In this document: positions 39,614-49,345 of the stretch, in pieces
How positions within the stretch are numbered: the stretch's first letter is position 1
Layout: each line of letters begins with the position of its first letter
Assembly: GCF_014251655.1 (NCBI RefSeq)
Contig: NZ_CP059225.1
Span: forward strand, 542,028-606,027
Direction: 5' to 3'
Source: Blattabacterium cuenoti
GTDB lineage: Bacteria > Bacteroidota > Bacteroidia > Flavobacteriales > Blattabacteriaceae
DNA: 64,000 nucleotides
The notes under the pieces: model-generated
What the model saw: the letters and a program-made list of their open reading frames with translations, nothing else
Told to the model about the DNA's origin: nothing
Databases searched by the model: none
Position numbers and translations under genes: made by a program

Positions 39614-41005
39614 ATGAAAATTCGTTATGCTGATCTAATAGATCAAACTTTTGATTTTCCTACTGAGGAATTTACCATTAAAAATAATTTTCTAGAATTT
39701 CATGGAATTCCATTAATGGATCTTATCCAAAAATATGGAACTCCTTTAAAGTTTACATATTTACCAAAAATATCTCAAAACATAAAAAAAGCTAGAAAAT
39801 GGTTTGAAAAAGCCATTAATTATAATCAGTATAAAAATAAATATACTTATTGTTATTGTACAAAAAGTTCTCATTTCTCTTTTATATTAGAAGAAACTTT
39901 AAAAAATAATATTAGTATTGAAACTTCATATGCTTATGATATAGAAATTGTAAAAAATCTTTATAAAAAGGGGAAAATTAACAAAAGTCTTGAAATTATA
40001 TGCAATGGATTTAAAACTGAAAATTATATTAAAAACATATCAGAACTCATTAATAACGGTTTTTATAATACTATTCCTATATTAGATAATTCCGATGAAT
40101 TAGAAAAACTTAGTTCAATTATCCATTTCCCTTTCAAATTAGGAATACGTATAGCTTCTGAAGAAGAACCTAAATTTGAATTTTATACTTCTAGACTTGG
40201 AATAGGATATAAAGACATCATTATTTTTTATTTAGAAAAAATAAAAAATAATCCTCAAGTAGAATTAAAAATGTTACACTTTTTCATTAATACAGGAATA
40301 AAAGATACTTCTTATTATTGGAATGAACTTTTTAAATGTTTGCATATTTACGCAAAATTAAAGAAAATAGCCCAAGAATTAGACATTTTAAATATAGGAG
40401 GAGGGTTTCCGATAAAAACGTCTATGTCTTTCAAGTATGATTATGAATACATGACAAATGAAATTATTTACCAAATAAAAAAATTTTGTAAGGAAGAAAA
40501 TATATCAGAACCACACATATACACTGAATTTGGAGCTTATACTGTAGGAGAAAGTGGAGGAATTTTATATAGAATACTTAGTCAAAAACGTCAAAATGAT
40601 AGAGAAAAATGGAACATGATCGATAGTTCTTTTATGACAACACTTCCTGATACTTGGGCTATAAGTAAAAGATTTATTATGATGGCTATAAATCGTTGGA
40701 ATGATTTTTATGAAAGAGTTTTTTTAGGAGGATTAACATGTGATAGTGATGATTATTATAATTCAGAACAACATATGAATGCTATATATCTTCCTTGTTA
40801 TCGTGAACATACTCCACTTTATATTGGATTTTTCAATACTGGAGCTTATCAAGATACAATCAGTGGTTATGGGGGAGTTCACCATTGTTTAATTCCTCAA
40901 CCAATTCATATCTTAATAGATCATGATAATAATAATAATTTCGTATATAGAATATTTCGTAAATCACAAAGACCTAAAGAAATATTAAAAATATTAGGTT
41001 ATTGA
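39614..41005 (+). CDS. speA: Arginine decarboxylase (fold III type)
   Basis: This PLP enzyme makes agmatine from arginine. The 463-residue chain is the short Bacteroidetes form, not the 630-residue proteobacterial one. The PLP Lys region is YCTKSSHFSF near residue 90, the phosphate-binding glycines NIGGGFP near residue 263, and the C-terminal GLTCDSDDYY block near residue 378. It overlaps speB by 4 nt at a TTGA junction and ends in TGA. The pair would give putrescine by way of agmatine. Confidence 0.9.
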   Translation: MKIRYADLIDQTFDFPTEEFTIKNNFLEFHGIPLMDLIQKYGTPLKFTYLPKISQNIKKARKWFEKAINYNQYKNKYTYCYCTKSSHFSFILEETLKNNISIETSYAYDIEIVKNLYKKGKINKSLEIICNGFKTENYIKNISELINNGFYNTIPILDNSDELEKLSSIIHFPFKLGIRIASEEEPKFEFYTSRLGIGYKDIIIFYLEKIKNNPQVELKMLHFFINTGIKDTSYYWNELFKCLHIYAKLKKIAQELDILNIGGGFPIKTSMSFKYDYEYMTNEIIYQIKKFCKEENISEPHIYTEFGAYTVGESGGILYRILSQKRQNDREKWNMIDSSFMTTLPDTWAISKRFIMMAINRWNDFYERVFLGGLTCDSDDYYNSEQHMNAIYLPCYREHTPLYIGFFNTGAYQDTISGYGGVHHCLIPQPIHILIDHDNNNNFVYRIFRKSQRPKEILKILGY

Positions 41006-41877
41006 ATGCTTTTCATAAAAAAAAAACTTTTGCAGGAATATCTAAAAAATACGCTACACTAGAAAAATCTAAAATAGTACTTATTCCTGTTCCATATGAT
41101 TCTACTCAAACATGGAAAAAAGGATCTAAAAATGGACCTCAAGCTTTTTTATCTGCCTCAGAACATATAGAATTATATGATATTGAAACAGATTCAGAAG
41201 TATATAAAAGAGGGATTTACTTATCCGATCCTATTGTAAATTCTTCAATTTCATCAATAAAAATGGTTAATAAAGTATATCATGCTACAAAAAAATACCT
41301 TTTAAAAGAAAAATTTGTAACCCTTATTGGAGGAGATCATTCTATATCAATAGGTAGTATACGAGCTTTTGGAGAAAAATATACAAATTTAAGTATTCTT
41401 CACATGGATGCACACGCAGACTTACGTTCTAAATACAAAAATAATCCATATAATCATGCTTGTTCAATGCATGAAGCATCAATCAAATATCCTTTAATAC
41501 AAATAGGAATTCGAAGTATGGATAGTTCAGAAAAAAAATACCTTCAAAAAGGAAATGTTTTTTATATGCACGTAATTAAAAATAATGATTTTTGGATGCA
41601 AAGAGTTATTCATAGGCTATCTGAAAATGTATTTTTAAGTATAGATATAGATGTTTTTGATCCAAGTATAGCTCCTTCTACGGGAACTCCGGAACCAGGT
41701 GGGTTGCATTGGTATACAACTTTAGAATTTTTGAAAACAGTTTTTCAAGAAAAAAAAATTATAGGGTTTGACATCGTTGAACTTTTACCAAATAAAAAAG
41801 AATCTTCTACGGACTTTTTAGTAGTCAAACTTTACTATAAATTATTATCGTATAAATATGAATTAATCAATAAATAA
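41002..41877 (+). CDS. speB: Agmatinase / arginase-family ureohydrolase
   Basis: This manganese ureohydrolase of 291 residues has metal ligands in GGDHSIS, MDAHADLR and SIDIDVFDPSIAPSTGTPEPGG. In this position, directly after arginine decarboxylase, it most likely splits agmatine to putrescine and urea; arginase activity cannot be excluded by eye. It starts at TTG overlapping the speA stop by 4 nt, and no in-frame ATG lies near. If the organism has urease, as Blattabacterium does, the released urea could be recycled to ammonia. Confidence 0.9.
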   Translation: MNAFHKKKTFAGISKKYATLEKSKIVLIPVPYDSTQTWKKGSKNGPQAFLSASEHIELYDIETDSEVYKRGIYLSDPIVNSSISSIKMVNKVYHATKKYLLKEKFVTLIGGDHSISIGSIRAFGEKYTNLSILHMDAHADLRSKYKNNPYNHACSMHEASIKYPLIQIGIRSMDSSEKKYLQKGNVFYMHVIKNNDFWMQRVIHRLSENVFLSIDIDVFDPSIAPSTGTPEPGGLHWYTTLEFLKTVFQEKKIIGFDIVELLPNKKESSTDFLVVKLYYKLLSYKYELINK

Positions 41878-41886
41878 TAATAAAAG

Positions 41887-42579
41887 ATGAACCATAAAAT
41901 CATTATAGCTGTAGATGGATATTCTTCATCTGGAAAAAGTAGTTTAGCAGAAGCTATCTCTAAAAAATTAAAATATAAATATATAGACACCGGATCTATG
42001 TATAGAAGTATAGCCTTATTAGCTATAAGAAAAAAAATTTTTAATAGTGATTTGTGGAATACAAAAAATTTCATTCCTATTCTTAGGAATATAAATTTTA
42101 AATTTAAATGGAATAAAAAATATAAAAAAACGGATATTATTTTAAATAATGAAAATATACAATCTGAGATTAAAACCCTTCAAGTAACAAAAAAAGTGAG
42201 TTTAATCGCTCAAATACCAGAAATTCGTGAAAGATTAACGATTATACAGAGAAATATTGGAAAATACAAAGGAGTAGTGATGGATGGAAGAGATATAGCA
42301 AATTCTATTTTTCCTAAATCAGAATTGAAAATATTTATGAAAGGATCTATAGAAGTTCGTTCTTATAGAAGATACAAAGAACTTAAAAAAAGAGGAGTAG
42401 ACATTACATATGAAGAGGTTAAAAAAAATATTTCTCAAAGAGATTTTATGGATACTTCTCGTAAAATTTCTCCACTCAAAAAATCTATAGATTCTATAGA
42501 AATAGATAATACATTTCTCAGTATAGAAGAACAATTGAATTTTGTATTTAGACTAATAAATAATCAACATCTTTTATAA
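41887..42579 (+). CDS. cmk: Cytidylate kinase
   Basis: It phosphorylates CMP and dCMP. The P-loop DGYSSSGKSSLAE is at residues 9-21, followed by YIDTGSMYR with substrate contacts and VMDGRDIANSIFP further on; the length of 230 residues is typical. It is 10 nt after speB and 27 nt before fabG on the same strand, so it may be part of a prfB-speA-speB-cmk-fabG-menD transcript. Confidence 0.95.
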   Translation: MNHKIIIAVDGYSSSGKSSLAEAISKKLKYKYIDTGSMYRSIALLAIRKKIFNSDLWNTKNFIPILRNINFKFKWNKKYKKTDIILNNENIQSEIKTLQVTKKVSLIAQIPEIRERLTIIQRNIGKYKGVVMDGRDIANSIFPKSELKIFMKGSIEVRSYRRYKELKKRGVDITYEEVKKNISQRDFMDTSRKISPLKKSIDSIEIDNTFLSIEEQLNFVFRLINNQHLL

Positions 42580-42605
42580 AATAAAAAAATATAATGATCA
42601 ATCAT

Positions 42606-43340
42606 ATGAAATTATTAAATGGAAAAATAGCTATAGTTACAGGTGGATCTGGAGATATAGGAAGATCCATCGTAAAAACTTTTTATAAACATGGAGCCAA
42701 TATTATTTTTACATTTTTTTCATCTGAAAAAGAAGCAAAACAATTGGCTTTTGAACTAAAAAGTTCGGTAGAAGCATATCAAATTGATCTTTCAAATTTA
42801 AGTTCATCCGAAAATTTAGTAAAAAAAGTTATAAAAAAATATGGAAGTATAGATATATTGGTAAATAATGCCGGTATTATAAAAGATAATTTTTTACTAA
42901 AAATATCAAAAGAAGATTGGGATTCTGTAATAAAGACTAATTTATATTCTGTTTTTAATTTAACCAAATATGCTATTTATCCAATGATAAAACAAAAAAA
43001 AGGAAGTATCATAAATATGAGTTCTGTTATAGGAATAACAGGAAATATTGGACAATCTAATTATGCAGCATCTAAAGCAGGAATTATTGGGTTTACTAAA
43101 TCTATAGCTAGAGAATTAGGTAAAAAAAATATTCGTTGTAATGCTATAGCTCCTGGATATATTACTACAAAATTGAATTCTCATCTTCAATCTAAAATAA
43201 AAAAAAATTGGATAAAAAACATTCCATTAAAAAGACCAGGAACCCCTCAAGATATAGCTAATTGCACTTTATTTTTAGCTTCAGATTTATCTAATTATAT
43301 TACTGGTAGTGTTTTAAATGTGAATGGAGGACTCATTTAA
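42606..43340 (+). CDS. fabG: 3-oxoacyl-ACP reductase
   Basis: This short-chain dehydrogenase reduces 3-oxoacyl-ACP in fatty-acid elongation. The Rossmann motif is TGGSGDIGRS, NNAG follows, and the catalytic Ser, Tyr and Lys lie in NMSSVIG and YAASKAG. I use the start at MKLLNG; an upstream in-frame ATG at 42594 would add four residues. With FabF, FabZ and ACP in the window, three of the four elongation functions are represented. Confidence 0.93.
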   Translation: MKLLNGKIAIVTGGSGDIGRSIVKTFYKHGANIIFTFFSSEKEAKQLAFELKSSVEAYQIDLSNLSSSENLVKKVIKKYGSIDILVNNAGIIKDNFLLKISKEDWDSVIKTNLYSVFNLTKYAIYPMIKQKKGSIINMSSVIGITGNIGQSNYAASKAGIIGFTKSIARELGKKNIRCNAIAPGYITTKLNSHLQSKIKKNWIKNIPLKRPGTPQDIANCTLFLASDLSNYITGSVLNVNGGLI

Positions 43341-43356
43341 ATTATCATAATTAATA

Positions 43357-45048
43357 ATGTATTCAAATAAAAAAATTGTACAAAGTTTAGGTGAAATTTT
43401 AAAAGCAAAATCGATATTTAATATCGTAATATCTCCAGGATCTAGAAATGCCCCTATTATTATACATTTTACGCAATACAATATTTTTAATACCTATAGC
43501 ATTGTAGATGAACGTTGTGCTGCTTTTTTTGCCTTAGGAATTGCACAAAACATAAAAAAACCTGTAGTTCTTAGTTGTACATCTGGATCTGCTGTTGTTA
43601 ATTATTATCCAGCAGTTACAGAAGCCTTTTATCAAAGAATTCCACTTATTTTGATTACTGCAGATCGTCCAAAAGAAATCGTAAATGTATTTGAAGGACA
43701 ATCTATTCATCAGGAAAATATTTTTCATCATCATGTAGAAATATCTGTTCAACTTACAGAAAATGAATCTAAATCATCTTTATGGTACAATGATAGATTA
43801 ATTAATGAATCCATAAACAAATGTATTTTTAAAAAAAAACCTATACATATTAATATTCCTTTTTCAGAACCACTTTATAAAACTACAGATCGTTTACAAG
43901 TAAAACCTAAAATTATAAAAACTATTCCTATAAAAAATTATATTGAAAAACCTAAATATTATGAAAAAGAAAAATATCTATGGAATAAATATAAAAAAAA
44001 AATGATTTTATTAGGATTATTTTATCCAGAAAAAAATATGAAAAATATTTTAAGAAAATTAAGTATAGATCCTTCTATTGTTATTTTTACGGAAACTACT
44101 TCTCATATATATGGAAAACTTTTTTTCTCAAATATAGATCAACTTATTTTTAGTATGACCATTCAAGAATGGAAAAATCTAAAACCTCATATTTTACTAA
44201 CTATAGGAATAAATATTATATCCAAAAAAATAAAATTCTTTTTAAGAAAATTTCCACCAGTATATCATTGGCATATAGGAAGTAATTATGAAAATTATCC
44301 AGATACTTATTATAAATTAACCACTTATTGGCCTATAAATCCAGAATTATTTTTTAAAATTTTTTATAATAATTCTATTTATCAATGTACTTCAGACTAT
44401 AGATATAAGTGGGATCAGTTAAGAAAAAAAAGAATAAAAAAACATAAATTTTTTTTAAAAAAAGAAAAAAGTTTTTCAGATCTAAAAGTCCTTTTTTTTG
44501 TGTTTAAAACTATTCCTAATAATTCTATTCTTCAATTAGGAAATAGTATGATAATAAGATATTATCAACTTTTTGAAAAAAAAAAATGTACTATTCAATC
44601 TTATTGTAATCGTGGAACTTCAGGAATAGACGGATGTGTTTCAACTGCTATAGGTACTTCGGTAAGTAGTAAAAAAAGAGTTACATTAATTATTGGAGAT
44701 ATAAGTTTTTTTTATGATAGCAATGCTTTATGGAATAATTATATTCCAAAAAATTTCAGAATTATACTTATAAACAATAGAGGAGGGAATATTTTTCGAT
44801 TTATATCAACAAAAAAATTACCTAAAATAACATTGAATTTTTTCGAAACAAAACATATTTTTTCTGCAGAAAAAATATGTGAAATGTATAACTGGGAATA
44901 TGAAAAAGTATCCAATCAATCTTCATTAAAAAAAAGTTTATCTTCTTTTTGGAAAGAATCAGATTTTCCTTGTTTATTGGAAATAAATACTTATAAATAT
45001 AATAATTCAAAAATTTTGAAAAAATATTTATCTTATTTATCTTCTTAA
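43357..45048 (+). CDS. menD: SEPHCHC synthase (menaquinone pathway)
   Basis: This thiamine-diphosphate enzyme joins isochorismate and 2-oxoglutarate in menaquinone synthesis. The 563-residue chain has ISPGSRNAP, DERCAAFFALG with the cofactor-activating Glu, and the diphosphate/metal block IIGDISFFYDSN with NNRGGNIF. No other men gene is in the window. It implies a menaquinone-based respiratory chain. It follows fabG by 16 nt; its 3' end overlaps the sanA-like gene by 12 nt, the longest convergent overlap here. Confidence 0.93.
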   Translation: MYSNKKIVQSLGEILKAKSIFNIVISPGSRNAPIIIHFTQYNIFNTYSIVDERCAAFFALGIAQNIKKPVVLSCTSGSAVVNYYPAVTEAFYQRIPLILITADRPKEIVNVFEGQSIHQENIFHHHVEISVQLTENESKSSLWYNDRLINESINKCIFKKKPIHINIPFSEPLYKTTDRLQVKPKIIKTIPIKNYIEKPKYYEKEKYLWNKYKKKMILLGLFYPEKNMKNILRKLSIDPSIVIFTETTSHIYGKLFFSNIDQLIFSMTIQEWKNLKPHILLTIGINIISKKIKFFLRKFPPVYHWHIGSNYENYPDTYYKLTTYWPINPELFFKIFYNNSIYQCTSDYRYKWDQLRKKRIKKHKFFLKKEKSFSDLKVLFFVFKTIPNNSILQLGNSMIIRYYQLFEKKKCTIQSYCNRGTSGIDGCVSTAIGTSVSSKKRVTLIIGDISFFYDSNALWNNYIPKNFRIILINNRGGNIFRFISTKKLPKITLNFFETKHIFSAEKICEMYNWEYEKVSNQSSLKKSLSSFWKESDFPCLLEINTYKYNNSKILKKYLSYLSS

Positions 45049-45633
45049 TGTTATAAGAAAAATATCCCATAAAACTTTAATTCTAGAAAGAATTTCTCTT
45101 ATGTGCATTTTACTGTCAAAAGACAGACTTTTAGCATTAAATCCAATAACATCTAATCCTAAACAATTTCCAATAAAAATAGCTCTTTCATTATGAAATT
45201 TTTGAGATATAATCGTAAACTTTTTTTGATTAAAAATTTTATAAACTCTAAAAATTGAGTGTAAAGTGTTAATTCCATAAAAATCCTCATATATAAAATG
45301 AGAAGAAATTCCTTTTTTTATCAATTCATTTTTCATCATATTCGGTTCGTTATAATTTTTATCTATATTATCCCCGCTTACAATGATATAACGTATTTTT
45401 TTGTGATGAAAAAGAAATAAAACTGCATCCATTCTATACTTAAAATAAACATTTATCCCTCCTCCATGTAAATATTTTGAAGTACCAAGAACTACTCCAA
45501 ATGTATTATATGGAATATAATCTATATAATCGTAATTCTTTTTTACTGACCATAAGCTGATTCCAAAATAACAAAAAAGAATAGATGAAATTATAATAAA
45601 AAATATGCGTTTAATTTTTTCTAAAAAACACAA
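45037..45633 (-). CDS. sanA: SanA/YdcF-type DUF218 membrane protein
   Basis: This 198-residue protein has one N-terminal membrane helix (about residues 8-30) and a DUF218 domain: GVVLGTSKYLHGG, a YIIVSGDN strand near residue 90, and SQKFHNERA near residue 143. SanA affects envelope permeability to vancomycin in enterobacteria; the biochemical role of the family is not settled. It lies 12 nt after secA on the same strand. Confidence 0.85.
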   Translation of the reverse strand: MCFLEKIKRIFFIIISSILFCYFGISLWSVKKNYDYIDYIPYNTFGVVLGTSKYLHGGGINVYFKYRMDAVLFLFHHKKIRYIIVSGDNIDKNYNEPNMMKNELIKKGISSHFIYEDFYGINTLHSIFRVYKIFNQKKFTIISQKFHNERAIFIGNCLGLDVIGFNAKSLSFDSKMHIREILSRIKVLWDIFLITLRR

Positions 45634-45645
45634 TCATATTGTTGT

Positions 45646-48600
45646 CTAAATAGAATCATCCTCTATCACCCATTTTCCTTTCTCTAAAAAAGATTCTACT
45701 TGTTTGAATTTAATATTTTTAGTTTCTCCTGTAATTAAATGACGAATATTTATTCTATTATTTCTACCTAATTTTTTTCCATTTTTTCCTTTCATCATTA
45801 ATAAATAATTCATATTAATATGATTTTTTGGAATACATAAAATATTTCCTATTACTATAGTAGATTTTAATAAGAAGGAAATAATCGTCCTATTAATATC
45901 ATAAACTCTTTCTTGAAATAAATGGAAAGCATTTTGTTTATAAACAATAAGAGGATCTTTTTGTTCAAAAACTGCATTTTGCACAGTATATCGTAAATTA
46001 TCCATTTCTCGTAAATGTTCTTTCCATTTTTCATCCATAAAACACAATATAGTTTTTTTTTCAAATATTGATAATAAAGATTTTCCTTTAGTAGAATCAA
46101 ATCTTTTCATATCAGATATAGTAATAATATTTTGAAATCCATCTGTGAAAATAACCTGTATTTGATAATCTTCTTTATTTTTCATAAAAATATTAGATAT
46201 AATAGGGTTTATTTCTTGATGAATCATTTTTTCCTTTTTTTTATCATAAAAATTTACAATAATATCATGAAGTTTATTTATAATATCTCGTTCTTTGCAT
46301 GATAAAAAATTTCTTTCTTCAAAAGGAAATTGAATTCCAAAAATTTTTAAAAATTCATATTCTAAATTTTTAAAATCATTCATAGATTTATTGATACTGA
46401 TCATTACATCCAATAAAACATAAATCATGTTAGAAATATCTAAATTTAATTCTTCTCCACACAATGCATTTTTACGTTTTTTATAAATAAATTCTCTTTG
46501 TTTATTAATAACATCATCATAATTCAATAAACGTTTTCGTATGCTGAAATTATTATCTTCTATTCTTTTTTGTGCTTTTTCAATAGATTTTGTTAATAAA
46601 GGATGTTGGATAATATCTCCTTCTTTATGTCCAAAACGATCCATTAATTTTGAAAGTCTTTCTGAATCAATAAACAAACGAATTAAATTATCTTCTAATG
46701 ATACATAAAATTGAGAACAACCCGGATCTCCTTGACGTCCAGATCTCCCTCTTAATTGATTATCTACTCTTCTAGAATCATGTCTTTCTGTCCCTAAAAC
46801 TGCTAATCCTCCATTTTGTATAACTTCTTTAGACAATTTAATATCTGTTCCTCTACCTGCCATATTAGTTGCAATAGTTACAGATCCAGAAAGACCTGCT
46901 TTTGCTATTATATCCGCTTCTTTTTCATGTAATTTTGCATTCAAAACATTATGTTGTATTTTCCTAAATTTTAAAGCTCTACTTAAAAACTCTGAAACCT
47001 CTACAGAGGTTGTTCCAACAAGAACTGGTCGTTTTTTATGCAAAGATAAATGGATTATTTTTTCTATAATAGCATTGTATTTTTCTCGTTTAGTTCTAAA
47101 AACAAGATCTTGAAGATCTATCCTTTGAATAGGTTTATGTGTCGGTATTACTACTACATCTAATTTGTAAATATGCCAAAATTCTCCAGCCTCTGTTTCT
47201 GCTGTACCGGTCATTCCAGATATTTTCCTGTACATTCTGAAATAGTTTTGTAAAGTTATCGTTGCAAAAGTTTGACTTGAAGATTCTATTTGTACATTTT
47301 CTTTTGCTTCTATAGCTTGATGTAGTCCATCAGAATACCGTCTTCCTTCCATGATACGACCAGTTTGTTCATCTACTATTTTAACTTTACCCGTTAAAAC
47401 AACATAATCTACATCTCTTTCAAATAAAGTAAATGCTTTTAAAAGTTGATTGATAGTATGTATTCTTTGTGATTTAATAGAAAAATTTTTTAAAATTTTT
47501 TCTTTTTTTTCAATTTCTTTTTCTTTGGAAAAGTTTTTCTTTTCCAATTCTGCAAGTTCCAGATTTACATCTGGTAATACAAAAAAACCGATATCTTCTA
47601 CATTTATAGATAAAAATTCAATCCCTTTATCTGTTAATTCTACGGTATTATTTTTTTCATCAATAACAAAATAAAGATCTCTATCTACTTTATAAATATC
47701 TCTTCCATAATCTTGTAAATATTGACTCTCTGTTTTTTGTAAAATTACACGTACATTATCTTCACTTAAAAATTTAATTAAGGATTTTTTCTTCGGTAAC
47801 CCACGATATGCTTGAAATAATTTAAATCCACCAAGTTTTTTTTCTCCGTTTTTGATTAAATTTTTAGCATCTTGTAAAAGATGATTGACCACTATATTTT
47901 GTTTATTTACAATTGTTTCAACTTTTTTTTTAAATAATTTAAACTGATCTTTATTATCTTTTTTCATATCTACAGGACCAGATATAACTAAAGGGGTACG
48001 TGCTTCATCTATTAAAACAGAATCTATCTCATCTATAATAGCATAATTTAATTCCCTTTGAACTAATTCTTCTTCAGAAGAAGCCATATTATCTCGCAAG
48101 TAATCAAATCCAAATTCATTATTTGTTCCATAAGTAATATCCGCTTGATAAGCTTTTTTACGCATTATAACATCTGAAGATGAATAATTATCAATACAAT
48201 CCACTTGCAATTGATGAAATTCCATTAAAGGGGCCATCCAACTCATATCTCTTCTAGATAAATAATTGTTTACTGTTACAATATGAACTCCTCTTCCAGA
48301 TAAAGCATTCAAATAAGCAGATAAAGTGGCCACAAATGTTTTTCCTTCTCCTGTAGCCATTTCTGCTATTTTTCCTTGATGTAATACTATCCCTCCCATT
48401 AATTGTACATCATAATGAACCATATCCCAAACTATCGATTTTCCATATGCATCCCATTGATTTTTCCAAATAGTTTTTTTATTTTCAGATAAAAAAACAT
48501 AAGATTTCGTTTTTGACAATTTTTGATCAAAAATAGTAGATTTTACAACAAGTTTTTTCTTTTCTTTGAAACGTCTAGCCGTTTCCTTAATTATAACAAA

Positions 48601-48939
48601 AGCTTTAGGTAAAAGATGTATTAGTATTTTTTGTTCTGTTTTATAACATTGTTCTTCGATTTTTTCTATATTTGAGTATATATTCTCCAATATACTAATA
48701 GAACAAAATTTTTCTTTTATTTCTCTCAACAATGTTGTTTTTTCTTCATTAAATTCTTTAGTACTATCTTTTAGAACTTTTTTTAAATCCTTAGTTTGAT
48801 TTCTTAACTCATCATCAGATAATAAAGATATTTTTTTTTCTTCTTTTTTAATTTGAATTAAAAAACTTTTAACCTCTTTGAGGTCTCTATCATTTTTATT
48901 AACCAATAATTTATTTAATATTTTTCTTATAAAACTCAT
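45646..48939 (-). CDS. secA: Preprotein translocase ATPase SecA
   Basis: This motor drives proteins through SecYEG. At 1097 residues it is the long Bacteroidetes form with an insertion in the first nucleotide-binding domain region (about residues 340-500). Walker A is MATGEGKTFVATL near residue 197; DEIDSVLIDEARTPLVISG, ATNMAGRGTDI and GRSGRQGDPG are all present. The C-terminus ends in a short linker without the Cys-rich zinc motif, so the SecB-type docking tail is missing. With secDF in the same window, most of the Sec motor side is covered. Confidence 0.97.
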   Translation of the reverse strand: MSFIRKILNKLLVNKNDRDLKEVKSFLIQIKKEEKKISLLSDDELRNQTKDLKKVLKDSTKEFNEEKTTLLREIKEKFCSISILENIYSNIEKIEEQCYKTEQKILIHLLPKAFVIIKETARRFKEKKKLVVKSTIFDQKLSKTKSYVFLSENKKTIWKNQWDAYGKSIVWDMVHYDVQLMGGIVLHQGKIAEMATGEGKTFVATLSAYLNALSGRGVHIVTVNNYLSRRDMSWMAPLMEFHQLQVDCIDNYSSSDVIMRKKAYQADITYGTNNEFGFDYLRDNMASSEEELVQRELNYAIIDEIDSVLIDEARTPLVISGPVDMKKDNKDQFKLFKKKVETIVNKQNIVVNHLLQDAKNLIKNGEKKLGGFKLFQAYRGLPKKKSLIKFLSEDNVRVILQKTESQYLQDYGRDIYKVDRDLYFVIDEKNNTVELTDKGIEFLSINVEDIGFFVLPDVNLELAELEKKNFSKEKEIEKKEKILKNFSIKSQRIHTINQLLKAFTLFERDVDYVVLTGKVKIVDEQTGRIMEGRRYSDGLHQAIEAKENVQIESSSQTFATITLQNYFRMYRKISGMTGTAETEAGEFWHIYKLDVVVIPTHKPIQRIDLQDLVFRTKREKYNAIIEKIIHLSLHKKRPVLVGTTSVEVSEFLSRALKFRKIQHNVLNAKLHEKEADIIAKAGLSGSVTIATNMAGRGTDIKLSKEVIQNGGLAVLGTERHDSRRVDNQLRGRSGRQGDPGCSQFYVSLEDNLIRLFIDSERLSKLMDRFGHKEGDIIQHPLLTKSIEKAQKRIEDNNFSIRKRLLNYDDVINKQREFIYKKRKNALCGEELNLDISNMIYVLLDVMISINKSMNDFKNLEYEFLKIFGIQFPFEERNFLSCKERDIINKLHDIIVNFYDKKKEKMIHQEINPIISNIFMKNKEDYQIQVIFTDGFQNIITISDMKRFDSTKGKSLLSIFEKKTILCFMDEKWKEHLREMDNLRYTVQNAVFEQKDPLIVYKQNAFHLFQERVYDINRTIISFLLKSTIVIGNILCIPKNHINMNYLLMMKGKNGKKLGRNNRINIRHLITGETKNIKFKQVESFLEKGKWVIEDDSI

Positions 48940-48971
48940 TAAATTAAAAATACATACAAAAAATAAATAAT

Positions 48972-49205
48972 TTAAAGTTCATATTCATCTCTATTCCAAT
49001 AAAAATCCTCATCATCACGTGGATAATCAGCCCATATATCTTCTATAGATTCAAAAACCTCTCCTTCTCCATTTTCTAATTGTTGAAGATTTTCAACAAC
49101 CTCTAAAGGAGCTCCGGTACGAATAGCGAAATCAATCAATTCCTCTTTTGTTGCTGGCCAAGGGGCATCTTCTAAATGAGAAGCTAATTCTAAAGTCCAA
49201 TACAT
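48972..49205 (-). CDS. DUF2795 family small acidic protein
   Basis: This 77-residue, strongly acidic protein reads MYWTLELASHL at the start and has the DUF2795 core WPATKEELIDFAIRTG, with an Asp/Glu-rich C-terminal tail (PRDDEDFYWNRDEYEL). The function is unknown; in flavobacteria near-identical proteins lie beside secA, as here (32 nt upstream). It is better conserved and less Lys/Ile-biased than its neighbours, which points to strong selection. A role linked to SecA is only an inference from context. Confidence 0.85.
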   Translation of the reverse strand: MYWTLELASHLEDAPWPATKEELIDFAIRTGAPLEVVENLQQLENGEGEVFESIEDIWADYPRDDEDFYWNRDEYEL

Positions 49206-49345
49206 AACAACTTATTAATATTTTTTTCTGTTTTTTTATTCAAAAAAAATGATATTTTTATATATTTGATTTTCAAAAAATAAATGAACTTTTTCATTAA
49301 AAATTACAAGATAAAATTAGTGAATTTAAATTACAAATAAATTAC

